Assembly: GCF_014395225.1 (NCBI RefSeq)
Contig: NZ_CP060723.1
Location: 4,340,001 to 4,404,000 of the forward strand
DNA from: Pedobacter roseus
GTDB lineage: Bacteria > Bacteroidota > Bacteroidia > Sphingobacteriales > Sphingobacteriaceae
Direction: 5' to 3'
Length of the DNA stretch: 64,000 nt
Every line of letters begins with the position of its first letter. Positions within the stretch are counted from its first letter, which is position 1. The notes below the pieces were generated by a model. It made no database searches. It was not told where the DNA came from and saw only the letters and a program-made list of their open reading frames with translations. The position numbers and the translations under genes are program-made. Of this stretch, positions 16,693 through 25,945 are shown piece after piece.

Positions 16693-18699
16693 TTAATCGT
16701 AGAAGTTCCAGGTTACGCCAAACTTTAACAATGCATCCTGCATCGGGTACCTGTTTACCGTATAATATCCCCTTTGGAATAAACCCTGGTTTACGAAATC
16801 GTATTTAACAAATATATTGGCCCGTTTTAAATTGGCTTTAAAGAAAACATCTACAATCGGTTTTGAGGCAAAAGTTACCGGATTGGTTTCATCAATATAA
16901 AACTGTGCAGTTGCCGGCGAATACAGGTAATTTGCATATTCAGAGTTATACCTTACATCAAAGCCGATGTTTGCTTTTAACACCTTAAAAAAGGTATTGT
17001 CAAAATAAATACTGTTGTAGGTGTAAAAATCGGGCGTTCTTAAAATGGCATTATTATCAGTTTTTTGGTAAGCCACATAGTTTTCCATTGCAAACCTGCC
17101 AAACCTCCACTTTTTGGATACATCAATCCTGATTAAACTGATATCGGCAGTTGCCTGTTTTGGTAAAATAGCTGTGGTACCACTAGAATGATCGGCTGCA
17201 AAATACAGGTAGTTGCTGGTTAAAATATACCTTGCTCCTGCATTTAAACCGTACTTATCATTAATATAATTGAATGATAAATTGGCAATTTTAGTATTCT
17301 TAAAATCGTTATTGGTCCATTGGTAATGGTTGCCATGGTAATAATCGAAGATAGTGGCAGGGGTTTGATTCTGCGCATAAGCACCCAGTTCTATCCTGCC
17401 GATTGATTTACTCAACAGAATTTTACTTTTGGCTTCGTACAGGTAATCGCCTGCGTTTTCGCCCTGTAATATCTGTTCTACATTTAAGTTAAAATCAATA
17501 TTAGAAGAGAACCTGTAACCTGCAGCGCCTAAAACGGTTATATTTTGGTAAGCAAAACGGCTTTGTTCATAATTTGTTCCGTCCTGTTTAATCCCCAAAA
17601 ATTCGTGTTTGTAGTAATCATGCCTGATCCCTGCATCAACCTTCAGTTCATTTTTAATCAATGATGAATTTTTAGGCCTTAAAAAGAAACTATAAATAAA
17701 TTCATTTTTAATGTGTTGCACATGGGTAGAATCGTTTGTAAACGTGGTGCTGTTTATCCCGGGAGGAAGTACATTGTTCGGATCGGTACCATTTTTATAA
17801 AAATCGTAACTGTCGTTATTGTACTCCACCGTATAGGTGATTTTATTGGTGGGCAAAACAGCATTGTTTACATTGGCTGAGGTATCTATCCGGCCAACAT
17901 AATAGGTTTGCTTTAAAAACAACGTGTTCTTTTTATACATGTTCCGTGAATCTGACAGATTTACAGCCTCACCATCACGGCTAATGGCATTATAACCCGG
18001 ATCGAATATGTTCTGTGCCACAACCGAGCCATTCTCGTAAGCCCGCATGGTATTAAAAATTGCCGAAGCCCACATGTTGTAACGCTTGCTCGGCGATTGG
18101 TACCAGGAGAAAACGGCAACATTTAAATTATCGCCACGCTGCCTCACATAAAATCCTTTGGAGTCGCCCCTGTTAAAATTTACGCCAACATTCCAGTTTT
18201 TCTTAATATTTTGAGAATGTGTGGCCCTAAAAAGCTGTTCTTTTTGTCCGGCGCTAACAAAATATAAACTGGTAAAAGGCGTTCTGGCCTGGTAATAGAT
18301 AATATCATCAGGCGTTAATGCGTAATAATCGAGCGAATGGAAACCTACATCGAAACCGATCCTTTTACTCGGCTCGTACAATAATGGCCTTGCAGATAAA
18401 CCCATGTTACCATTGCTAATGGTTGGGTGCATGGGTTGCAATAGCGGACTATAATTCTGAATATTAACCGTAGAGGTATCCAAAGGCAGGAGTACGATGC
18501 TATCTTTACTTAAACCAAGTTTGGTGTAGCGGATATATTTCGCTGTAAAAACCACCGAATCTTTTCCGCCATCCAGTTTTTTACGAACAGAATCGAGCTC
18601 TTTGTTGGTACCCACGTTTGTTTTTAAATCCTGAGCAAAGGCTTTATTGATGCCTGTAAGCATGAAGATTAAAAAACAGATTTGAACGATTTTACGCAT
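16693..18699 (-). CDS. Putative porin (Porin_10-like) outer-membrane protein
   Basis: 668 residues with signal peptide MRKIVQICFLIFMLTGINKAFAQ. A short linker rich in charged residues precedes a long region of amphipathic strands with many aromatic girdle residues (YYQARTPFTSLYFVSAGQKE, FSWYQSPSKRYNMWASAIF, LSFNYINDKYGLNAGARYIL). The last residues (LLKFGVTWNFYD) resemble a closing barrel strand. The layout fits the Bacteroidota putative porin family. It ends one base before... the PNP stop lies at 18701, so the two minus-strand genes are adjacent and probably co-transcribed (lpxK, pnp, porin). Substrate unknown. Confidence 0.82.
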   Translation of the reverse strand: MRKIVQICFLIFMLTGINKAFAQDLKTNVGTNKELDSVRKKLDGGKDSVVFTAKYIRYTKLGLSKDSIVLLPLDTSTVNIQNYSPLLQPMHPTISNGNMGLSARPLLYEPSKRIGFDVGFHSLDYYALTPDDIIYYQARTPFTSLYFVSAGQKEQLFRATHSQNIKKNWNVGVNFNRGDSKGFYVRQRGDNLNVAVFSWYQSPSKRYNMWASAIFNTMRAYENGSVVAQNIFDPGYNAISRDGEAVNLSDSRNMYKKNTLFLKQTYYVGRIDTSANVNNAVLPTNKITYTVEYNNDSYDFYKNGTDPNNVLPPGINSTTFTNDSTHVQHIKNEFIYSFFLRPKNSSLIKNELKVDAGIRHDYYKHEFLGIKQDGTNYEQSRFAYQNITVLGAAGYRFSSNIDFNLNVEQILQGENAGDYLYEAKSKILLSKSIGRIELGAYAQNQTPATIFDYYHGNHYQWTNNDFKNTKIANLSFNYINDKYGLNAGARYILTSNYLYFAADHSSGTTAILPKQATADISLIRIDVSKKWRFGRFAMENYVAYQKTDNNAILRTPDFYTYNSIYFDNTFFKVLKANIGFDVRYNSEYANYLYSPATAQFYIDETNPVTFASKPIVDVFFKANLKRANIFVKYDFVNQGLFQRGYYTVNRYPMQDALLKFGVTWNFYD

Positions 18700-18700
18700 G

Positions 18701-19516
18701 TTACAATTCAGAAATTAAGCGGGTTAAAATCTCTGTCATTTTTGGTTCAGCCTTGGCCGCAGCGGCTAAAATTTCGTCCAGATTAAAAGGCTGCAGATCT
18801 TCAGGAAAACCCTCATCAGTTAATACAGAGATGGCGAAAACCGGTAATCCGGCATGATTGGCCACAATCACTTCGGGTACAGTACTCATGCCCACGGCAT
18901 CGGCACCAATTAAACGTAAATATTTATATTCTGCTTTGGTTTCTAAATTCGGACCTGAAACGGCGACATACACACCTTTATGGCATTTGATATCAACATT
19001 TTTTGCAATTTCTAATGCTTTGGCAATGATATCGCGTTTGTAAGGCTGACTCATATCAGGGAAACGGGGACCTAATTCACTTTCGATGATACCACGCAAA
19101 GGGTTATCGGGCTGCAAGTTAATGTGATCTTCTATAATCATTAAATCGCCTTTTTTAAATTCGGGGTTTAATGAGCCTGCTGCATTGGAAACGATCAGGT
19201 TTTCGATGCCTAAACCTTTCATTACCCTTACCGGAAAGGTAATCTGCTGCATGCTGTAACCTTCATAATAATGCAGGCGGCCCTGCATAGCAATAATTTT
19301 CTTTCCGTTTAATGTACCAAAAATAAGTTTGCCGCTATGAAATTCTAATGTGGAAATAGGAAAGTTTGGGATATTAGAATACATCAATTGATGCTCAACC
19401 TCGATTTCTTTTACCAGGCCACCTAAACCAGTACCTAAAATAATACCTATTTCTGGCTTAAAGTTTTCTGTTTTACGTTTAATATATTCAACGGTTTCTT
19501 CTATTGCTCTTAACAT
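18701..19516 (-). CDS. punA: Purine-nucleoside phosphorylase
   Basis: 271 residues, matching trimeric inosine/guanosine-type purine nucleoside phosphorylases. Motifs include IILGTGLGGLVKEI (phosphate-binding loop), MQGRLHYYEGYSMQQITFPV, LIVSNAAGSLNP, VAVSGPNLETKAEYKYLR and MSTVPEVIVANHAGLPVFAI with VLTDEG. It cleaves purine nucleosides with phosphate to base and ribose-1-phosphate in salvage. Its start overlaps the end of lpxK by 29 bp, so translation is likely coupled. Confidence 0.95.
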   Translation of the reverse strand: MLRAIEETVEYIKRKTENFKPEIGIILGTGLGGLVKEIEVEHQLMYSNIPNFPISTLEFHSGKLIFGTLNGKKIIAMQGRLHYYEGYSMQQITFPVRVMKGLGIENLIVSNAAGSLNPEFKKGDLMIIEDHINLQPDNPLRGIIESELGPRFPDMSQPYKRDIIAKALEIAKNVDIKCHKGVYVAVSGPNLETKAEYKYLRLIGADAVGMSTVPEVIVANHAGLPVFAISVLTDEGFPEDLQPFNLDEILAAAAKAEPKMTEILTRLISEL

Positions 19517-20549
19517 AATTTAAAATGAGTTCGTCAAAGGTAATCTTATCTTCTTCAAATAATTCAACCTCTATGGGTAAATAATATACAGGTAAATCTA
19601 CCAGTAAATCTTCAAATCCGGTAGCTCTTAAACGCTTGCTATCCTTTTCTGTTGTGATGATGATTTTTTCTTTTTTGCTTCCGGCCTGAAAAGCACTTTT
19701 AAATTTTCTGATATCCGCTTCTTTAAAGGCATAATGATCAGGAAATTCTTCATGTTTGATGGCTTTTGAATATTTCGCTAGTTCTTCGATCAAAGGCTGC
19801 GGATTGGCAATCCCGGTTAAAAGAAAAATTTCAAAATCCTTTATCGATTCGAGTTCGCGGGTTTCTTTTCCATATAAATGAATCAGATTACCATATTTCA
19901 AATACGAATGTAATACCGGTTGATCGACATTCGGCTGCAACTCATTTACTGAAGCCTGTTGCGCCACATGCAATAAAGGAACGGGCGACTTGGTAACCAA
20001 TAAAACATCTGCTCTTTTTCTTGATGAAAAAACATCCCTCAGATTACCTGCTGGCAGTAAAAATTGCAAAGTGCCTAATTTTCTAAATTCGAAAAGCAGG
20101 ATGTTAAAACCTGCGCGCACAGCACGGTGCTGAAAGGCATCATCGAGGATAATTAAATCGTGATTTTCTTTTAACTGGTTAATGCCATTTACACGGTCTT
20201 CGCAAACGGCAACGGTTACGTTTTTAAATTTTTGATGGTACTGTAAAGGTTCATCCCCAATGGTTCCGGCAGTTGCATTGGCACCGGCAAGGATAAATCC
20301 TTTTGTTTTACGGCCATAACCCCTACTTAAAATCGCGATTTTATAATCAGCCAGCAACCTCACCAAATATTCAACGGTAGGCGTTTTGCCCGATCCGCCA
20401 ACAGCCAGATTACCTACACAAATTACAGGCAGGTCAAACTTCACCGATCGTAAGATCCCCCAATCGTAAAGTTTTTTACGGAGAATGATGGCCATTCCGT
20501 AAATCAATGAAAAAGGGAGCAGTAAAAGACGTAGGTAGTTTAGTAACAT
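19488..20549 (-). CDS. lpxK: Tetraacyldisaccharide 4'-kinase LpxK
   Basis: 353 residues. The N-terminal hydrophobic helix (LLLLPFSLIYGMAIILR) anchors it to the inner membrane. The kinase P-loop reads VGNLAVGGSGKTPTVEYLV, followed by LSRGYGRKTKGF, GDEPLQYHQKF and LILDDAFQHRAV, all LpxK signatures. It phosphorylates the 4' position of the lipid A disaccharide, confirming a Gram-negative outer membrane. It is first in a minus-strand run with punA and the porin. Confidence 0.96.
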   Translation of the reverse strand: MLLNYLRLLLLPFSLIYGMAIILRKKLYDWGILRSVKFDLPVICVGNLAVGGSGKTPTVEYLVRLLADYKIAILSRGYGRKTKGFILAGANATAGTIGDEPLQYHQKFKNVTVAVCEDRVNGINQLKENHDLIILDDAFQHRAVRAGFNILLFEFRKLGTLQFLLPAGNLRDVFSSRKRADVLLVTKSPVPLLHVAQQASVNELQPNVDQPVLHSYLKYGNLIHLYGKETRELESIKDFEIFLLTGIANPQPLIEELAKYSKAIKHEEFPDHYAFKEADIRKFKSAFQAGSKKEKIIITTEKDSKRLRATGFEDLLVDLPVYYLPIEVELFEEDKITFDELILNYVKSNRRNR

Positions 20550-20654
20550 ATCGTGGTTTCAAAAATACTGATTATTTAAAAAAGAAAGGCATTGTAGTGG
20601 CATGCCCGATAAAGGAACCGATAAGCGAAGGAAATGGTTTGGAAGAAGATGATA

Positions 20655-20860
20655 TAGTCCGAAGTCGGAAGTCGGGAGTCGATTTAATAATGACCAATAA
20701 TCAATGTCCAATGATCAGTAATCAATTGCGTTATTGACTAAACGAAACAATATCCTGTTTTCAGTTGGCAATTGGCAGTTACCAATAAACTAATGACTAA
20801 TGAACCAATGACAATTGAACCAATGACTAATGAACCAATGAACAATTGAACTAATAAATC
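20655..20860. repeat. Degenerate intergenic word repeat (family A, copy 2)
   Basis: The 364-bp gap upstream of lpxK and of the desaturase gene holds no gene. It contains GTCCGAAGTCGGAAGTCGGG at 20659, then TGACCAATAATCAATGTCC, TTGGCAATTGGCAGTTACC, and repeated CTAATGAACCAATGAC words. The module order matches 2312-2461 read on the minus strand. The words drift from copy to copy, so it is a degenerate rather than a recent repeat. Confidence 0.6.
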
Positions 20861-20913
20861 AACTATAATTTAAGTTTTTTTATTATCATTGTTATCTATC
20901 AAAACATATTTTA

Positions 20914-22052
20914 ATGTCTCCTAGTAAAAGATTAGTTGTAGGCCAAGGCCAGATCAGTGGGTATATTTCGATTTTTTTAGCTGTATTAGCACTTTTAGGG
21001 ATTCTTTGTTTTCATTATCCTGAAAAGCTTACTACCCCGAATTCCGCGAAATATACACCAAAGAGAGTATGGAAGCTTTAATGCTTGGTGGTGTTATTGC
21101 CTGTTTCTTTTTCTCTTTATTAAGTTTAATCCTCAGCAAAAAAATTAAATGGGCATGGCCAGGTTTTGCATTGGGCGCTTTAGCGGTTATACTGGGTGCG
21201 TTAAGCGTAGAAGGCAGGGATGTTGCTAAATCGGGCTGGCATTTTGGCTTAGACTGGATGATTTTAGACCTGCTTTTAATGGTTGCCATTTTTGTTCCAT
21301 TAGAGTTATTTTTCCCCAAAAACAATGAGCAGACCAAATTCCACGAAGAATGGCGTACCGATTTAACGTATTTTGTGATCAGTCACTTGTTTATCCAGTT
21401 TTTCGGTATCATCACCCAAAAACCTGCAGTATTATTTTTTGGATGGATGGGATTAGACAAAGTACATACCTGGGTACAAGGTTTGCCTTTTATAGTGGCT
21501 TTGTTTTTAGCCTTTTTCAGTACCGATCTGTTTCAATATTGGGCACACCGTTTTTTCCATACCAGGGTATCGCTGTGGCGTTTCCACTCCATACACCACT
21601 CTACACAAAATATGGATTGGCTGGCCGGAAGCCGTACCCATTTTATCGATATCTTTTTTACCCGTGCCATGACTTTTATTCCGCTTTACGTATTGGGTTT
21701 TTCATCAACGGTATTTAATGTGTACATCATTTTTATTGCCATCCACGCGGTTCTGATCCATGCCAATACGCGGATTAATTTCGGACCATTGAAATATATT
21801 TTCACAACTCCTCAATATCATCACTGGCACCATTGCGAAGACCCTAAATATTACGGACATAATTTTGCCTCGATATTTCCTTTTATCGATATGATATTTG
21901 GCACCTATTATTTACCGGGCAAGGAATGGCCGGCAGGAACAGGTGTGCACGAAGCGGCCTACCCGAAAGGTTTTGTTAAACAATCTATTTATCCTTTTAC
22001 CAAAAGTCCGTTCGATACCGATTTAAATATGGAAGAACGGAGCGATAGATAA
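20914..22052 (+). pseudogene. Sterol desaturase/fatty acid hydroxylase family protein with an N-terminal frameshift
   Basis: A 327-residue ORF begins at 21069, but an ATG at 20914 opens MSPSKRLVVGQGQISGYIS and a hydrophobic helix (IFLAVLALLGILCF). It goes out of frame at the CCCC run 21035-21038. One extra base there continues as TTPEFREIYTKESMEALMLG, directly into the downstream frame, giving a protein of about 380 residues. The histidine clusters of the di-iron hydroxylase family are intact: HRFFH, HSIHHS and HHWHH. Several membrane helices are present. The shift may be a homopolymer sequencing error; if real, initiation at 21069 would still make a protein lacking only the first helix. Substrate unknown. 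Confidence 0.75.
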
Positions 22053-22515
22053 AAAAGTTGCTAACGCTCGTTTCTAACGAGCGTTGAATAATTCATTGTT
22101 TTATAGTGAAGCGATAAATACATCATAACAATCAGGAAAGCAGGGCCAGCATGCAGGATGAATGTTAGCCGGGCTTTCCGCTAAATCTTTTGTTTTGAAT
22201 AAAAACAAAAGTATATCGCTGCAATCCCGTTTAATCAAAACTTGCAGTGCTATTATTAAAGGTTTTAAGCCCAGTCTCAAACTGACAACATTCCTGTCAG
22301 ATAATAATATCTGCCAGCACGCTATCTGTATGCCCAGCTCCATGCCCTCGGTGTCTTTTCTCGGCGACCTCTGTGGTTAAAACTATGATGCAATCGTAAA
22401 ACTATTTCTTTAATGCTTCAGTCTCTGCGAAAACATCAATGTTATGTGTGGTTAAAAAACCTAAGGTGGAACAAACACCTCATTAAAACGTTATATTAGC
22501 GTTCCATCTCATTTT
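22053..22515. other. Intergenic region with two hairpins
   Basis: No gene is seen in these 463 bp. AACGCTCGTT and AACGAGCGTT (22063-22085, loop TCT) form a perfect 10-bp hairpin 10 bases after the desaturase stop, probably its terminator although a T-run is lacking. CTTTTGTTTT (22187-22196) and AAAACAAAAG (22202-22211) form a second 10-bp stem flanked by TCCGCTAAAT on the left and TATATCGCTGCAATCC on the right; the same frame of words recurs at 53233-53300. A TGAC(A)-type small palindrome (CTGACAACATTCCTGTCAG) lies near 22278. Confidence 0.6.
22492..22499 (+). promoter_or_regulatory. Candidate -7 box for the type III PKS cluster
   Basis: TATATTAG matches TAnnTTTG at all but one position and lies 16 bp upstream of the first cluster gene. 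No clear -33 box was identified, so support is weak. Confidence 0.3.
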
Positions 22516-23646
22516 ATGCAGCCCGAAACAGAAATTTTAATTATTGGTGGTGGATTGGCAGGTTTAACTGCTGCACTCCATCTGAACAAACTCGGGCTAA
22601 ATGTAATACTGATTGAGAAAGATACTTATCCCCATCATAAAGTCTGTGGCGAATACATTTCGAACGAGGTACTGCCCTATTTTAAATGGCTCGGCCTCGA
22701 TATTGAAAGCCTTTTGCCAGCTTTGATCAGCGATCTGCTTTTTACTTCACTTTCAGGCAAAAGCATACAAACGAAATTACCGCTTGGCGGTTTCGGACTA
22801 AGCAGGTACACCATTGACCATTATCTTTATAATGAACTGATCAAAAGAAATGTAAAGGTAATCCACGATCGTGTTGTACAGGTAAATTTTACTGATGACC
22901 AATTTACGGTAGAAACAGCAGGTAGCCAGTATACCGCAGCTTATGTTATTGGTGCCTATGGCAAAAGATCGGCTATTGATGTAAAGCTGAACCGGAAATT
23001 TATCAACAAGCAATCACCCTATCTGGCAGTTAAAGCACATTATAAAGCCAATTTCCCTGATCATGTGGTGAGCCTGCATAATTTCGAAGGCGGTTACTGT
23101 GGGGTTTCCAAAGTAGAAAACGATCGGTTAAACATCTGTTACCTGGCCAATTACGAAAGTTTTAAAAAACATAAAAACATTACGGCCTACCAGGAAAACA
23201 TCCTTTACAAGAATAAGTACCTCAAAGCCATTTTAGAAAATGCAGAAAATTTGTTTGAAGCACCTTTAACCATTAGCCAGATTTCCTTTGAAGCAAAAGA
23301 ACCTGTTTATAAACATATTTTAATGATCGGTGATACGGCCGGACTGATCCATCCACTTTGTGGAAACGGCATGGCCATGGCCATTCATAGTGCTAAAATT
23401 GTATCGACGCTACTGCATAAAAAAATACAAGGTAAAATAGCTTCTCGCAATGCGCTTGAACAACATTATACTTCACATTGGAACAAGGAATTTAAAAACC
23501 GCTTAAAAATGGGCAGGATTTTATCTTCGTTGCTCAAAAACAATAACTTCGAAAAGATTGCCATGAATACTTTAGGCAAAATGCCTTTTCTACTCAACAC
23601 CATTATCAAACAAACCCACGGAAAACCCATTACCATTACAACATAA
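22516..23646 (+). CDS. FAD-dependent oxidoreductase (geranylgeranyl-reductase-like)
   Basis: 376 residues. The N-terminal Rossmann FAD site reads ILIIGGGLAGLTAALHL, followed by IEKDTYPHHKVCGEYIS, the signature of the geranylgeranyl reductase/aromatic hydroxylase-like group. The second FAD motif, HILMIGDTAGLIHPLCGNGM, is intact. It is the first gene of the type III PKS cluster and its stop is directly followed by the next start (TAA-ATG). By analogy with phenolic lipid clusters in other bacteria, where a flavoprotein hydroxylates the PKS product, it may oxidise the aromatic ring; reduction of an acyl or prenyl chain is the alternative. Confidence 0.85.
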   Translation: MQPETEILIIGGGLAGLTAALHLNKLGLNVILIEKDTYPHHKVCGEYISNEVLPYFKWLGLDIESLLPALISDLLFTSLSGKSIQTKLPLGGFGLSRYTIDHYLYNELIKRNVKVIHDRVVQVNFTDDQFTVETAGSQYTAAYVIGAYGKRSAIDVKLNRKFINKQSPYLAVKAHYKANFPDHVVSLHNFEGGYCGVSKVENDRLNICYLANYESFKKHKNITAYQENILYKNKYLKAILENAENLFEAPLTISQISFEAKEPVYKHILMIGDTAGLIHPLCGNGMAMAIHSAKIVSTLLHKKIQGKIASRNALEQHYTSHWNKEFKNRLKMGRILSSLLKNNNFEKIAMNTLGKMPFLLNTIIKQTHGKPITITT

Positions 23647-24360
23647 ATGCCTGTAGATACCACATATAGAAGCACTGCCCCCGAAATTATGGACGATTTT
23701 GCCATGGAAGGCGAAATATTACGAGATGCACTGGATAAAATTGCCAGCATTAACCAACTCCTTGGTGGCAATAAAGTTACACTTGATGGGGTTAAAAGCT
23801 TAATCGCCAGCAAACCAAAGGATGAAGTTATACGTATTACTGATATTGGCTGTGGAAATGGCGATATGTTGCGCACTTTGGCCGATTATGCCAATAATAA
23901 GGGCCTGCATTTTATGTTAAAAGGAATTGATGCCAATAGGTTTACCATTGATCATGCAAAAAGTTTATCCGAAAATTATCCCAATATCACCTACGATTGC
24001 AGCGATATTTTTGAGGATTTAAGTCAGGATGCGCCCTGCGACATTATGCTTTGCACCTTAACACTCCATCATTTTAAGGATGAAGAAATTATTAAACTGC
24101 TGGAAAATTTTAAAAGATCGGCCAAAATAGGCATCGTCATTAATGACCTGCAGCGAAGTGCTTTGGCTTATCGCCTTTTTAAGGCTTTATGTTATGTATT
24201 TCGGTTAAATGATATGTCGCGCGAAGATGGATTGGTCTCTATTCTCCGCGGATTTAAAAGAGCAGATCTGGTTAAATATACCAAACAATTAAACTTAAAA
24301 TCGAGTTCGATAAAATGGAAATGGGCTTTCCGCTACCAATGGATAATTAAAAATATATGA
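23647..24360 (+). CDS. SAM-dependent methyltransferase
   Basis: 237 residues of class I methyltransferase fold. Motif I is IRITDIGCGNGDMLRTLADY, with the acidic end of strand 2 at KGIDANRF, and the post-II region MLCTLTLHHFKDEEI. It starts one base after the FAD gene and overlaps the type III PKS gene by four bases (ATGA), so it is part of the same translational unit. A role in O- or C-methylating the polyketide product is inferred from context. Confidence 0.88.
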   Translation: MPVDTTYRSTAPEIMDDFAMEGEILRDALDKIASINQLLGGNKVTLDGVKSLIASKPKDEVIRITDIGCGNGDMLRTLADYANNKGLHFMLKGIDANRFTIDHAKSLSENYPNITYDCSDIFEDLSQDAPCDIMLCTLTLHHFKDEEIIKLLENFKRSAKIGIVINDLQRSALAYRLFKALCYVFRLNDMSREDGLVSILRGFKRADLVKYTKQLNLKSSSIKWKWAFRYQWIIKNI

Positions 24361-25409
24361 GCGTAACCGTAAAAGCAGTAAGCAAAGCCTTGCCCGAATT
24401 CTGGAGATCAACCGATGAGATTTTACCATTCCTTGATGTTTGGTTAAAAGATCAGGATGATCGTTTTATCAGAAAGGTGAAAAAGATTTTCGAAGGTGCA
24501 GCAGTTGATAAACGCTATTCGTTCATGTCGCCCGAAGAGGTTTTTAGCGATTTAAGCTTCGAAGAACGAAATCAGATTTATGTGCGGGAAGGCATTAAAT
24601 TAGGCGCTAAATGTTTGAGTTCGGCACTTGAGAAAGCAGGCTGGCAGGCCAAGGATTTAGATTACATCATCACGGTGAGCTGCACGGGCATTATGATCCC
24701 TTCACTGGATGCTTACCTGATCAATTTATTGAAACTCCGTAAGGATGTGGTGCGTTTGCCCGTAACCGAAATGGGTTGTGCCGCTGGGGTATCGGGGATG
24801 ATTTACGCCAAGAATTTCCTGAAAGCAAACCCCGGCAAACGGGCAGCAGTTGTTGCAGTAGAATCGCCAACGGCAACCTTTCAGCTCAACGATTTTTCGA
24901 TGGCCAACATTGTAAGCGCGGCTATATTTGGTGATGGTGCGGCCTGTGTATTGTTAAGTTCGAATGAGGAAGATAAAGGTCCCGAAATTTTGGCCGAAGA
25001 AATGTACCATTTTTACGATGCGGAAGAAATGATGGGTTTTCAGCTTACCAACACCGGATTACAAATGGTATTGGATATTGCCGTGCCCGAAACGATTGCT
25101 GAACATTTCCCTGCTATTATCCATCCGTTTCTGGCTAAAAATGATCTTGAAATTAAAGATATAAACCACTTAATTTTTCATCCTGGTGGGAAAAAAATTA
25201 TCCAGATCGTGGAAGAATTATTTAGCGATCTGGGTAAGAATATAGATGACACTAAAGCCGTTTTAAGACTCTACGGAAATATGAGCAGCGCAACGGTGCT
25301 TTATGTTTTAGAACGTATTATGGATAAAAAACCGGCACCTGGAGAAAAAGGTTTGATGTTAAGTTTTGGTCCTGGTTTTTCGGCACAAAGAATATTATTA
25401 CAATGGTAA
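24357..25409 (+). CDS. Type III polyketide synthase (chalcone/stilbene synthase family)
   Basis: 350 residues, the usual size for the family. The catalytic triad is visible: C141 in TEMGCAAGVSGMIYA, H275 in LIFHPGGKKII and N308 in RLYGNMSSATVLYVLE. The C-terminal loop GLMLSFGPGFSAQRILLQW is the family signature. It extends an acyl starter with malonyl-CoA and cyclises it to a resorcinol, phloroglucinol or pyrone. Neighbouring flavoprotein and methyltransferase genes and, downstream, ACP-dependent fatty-acid-type enzymes suggest a lipid-like starter made in the same operon. Confidence 0.95.
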   Translation: MSVTVKAVSKALPEFWRSTDEILPFLDVWLKDQDDRFIRKVKKIFEGAAVDKRYSFMSPEEVFSDLSFEERNQIYVREGIKLGAKCLSSALEKAGWQAKDLDYIITVSCTGIMIPSLDAYLINLLKLRKDVVRLPVTEMGCAAGVSGMIYAKNFLKANPGKRAAVVAVESPTATFQLNDFSMANIVSAAIFGDGAACVLLSSNEEDKGPEILAEEMYHFYDAEEMMGFQLTNTGLQMVLDIAVPETIAEHFPAIIHPFLAKNDLEIKDINHLIFHPGGKKIIQIVEELFSDLGKNIDDTKAVLRLYGNMSSATVLYVLERIMDKKPAPGEKGLMLSFGPGFSAQRILLQW

Positions 25410-25498
25410 AATTCATTCAATAATTCAATCATTCTGTCATTCAATATATTCATTCATTAATCACTCAATCCATCATTCATTCAATAATTCAATTATTC
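25410..25498. repeat. ATTCA/TTCAAT low-complexity spacer inside the PKS operon
   Basis: The only gap in the otherwise overlapping cluster is filled with variants of ATTCATTCAATAATTCAA and CATTCATTAATCACTCAA. It holds no ORF. The base make-up differs sharply from the genes on either side. Confidence 0.7.
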
Positions 25499-25945
25499 AT
25501 GACAACAAACGAAATACTAGCTAAACTCCCTTACGGCAAATCCTTTCTATTTGTTGATGAATTATTGCATGTGGATGAAAATGGTACAAAGGGCACATTT
25601 ACTTATACTAAAAACCTGTTTTTTTACAAAAGCCATTTTAAAAACCATCCGGTTACTCCTGCAGTAATCCTCACCGAAACCATGGCGCAGATCGGTTTGG
25701 TATGTTTGGGGATTTACTTATTAAAAGATAACGACACCGAACATCAACTATCAATTGCCATGACCTCAAATGCCATCGATTTTTTAAAACCGGTTTATCC
25801 GGGTGAGCAAGTGATTGTAACCAGCGAAAAAATATATTTCAGGTTTAATAAACTAAGCTGCAAGGTAAAAATGGAAAATGTTGCTGGCGAGGTGCTTTGC
25901 AAGGGAAATATTTCGGGCATGTTAATTTCAAAAAGCAATGGATAA
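25499..25945 (+). CDS. 3-hydroxyacyl-ACP dehydratase, FabZ-like hot-dog protein
   Basis: 148 residues. LPYGKSFLFVDELL opens the hot-dog fold, and SHFKNHPVTPAVILTETMAQ matches the FabZ catalytic segment, keeping the His and the Glu. The family usually has HFPGHPxxPGV; here Pro-Gly is replaced by Lys-Asn. It overlaps the following ketosynthase by eight bases. A dehydratase or product-releasing/editing function on ACP-bound intermediates is inferred. Confidence 0.85.
   Translation: MTTNEILAKLPYGKSFLFVDELLHVDENGTKGTFTYTKNLFFYKSHFKNHPVTPAVILTETMAQIGLVCLGIYLLKDNDTEHQLSIAMTSNAIDFLKPVYPGEQVIVTSEKIYFRFNKLSCKVKMENVAGEVLCKGNISGMLISKSNG

Noticed and set aside
25410..25498. CRISPR-like or regulatory repeat in the PKS operon
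   Set aside because: Words are short, irregular and overlap; no repeat-spacer pattern.
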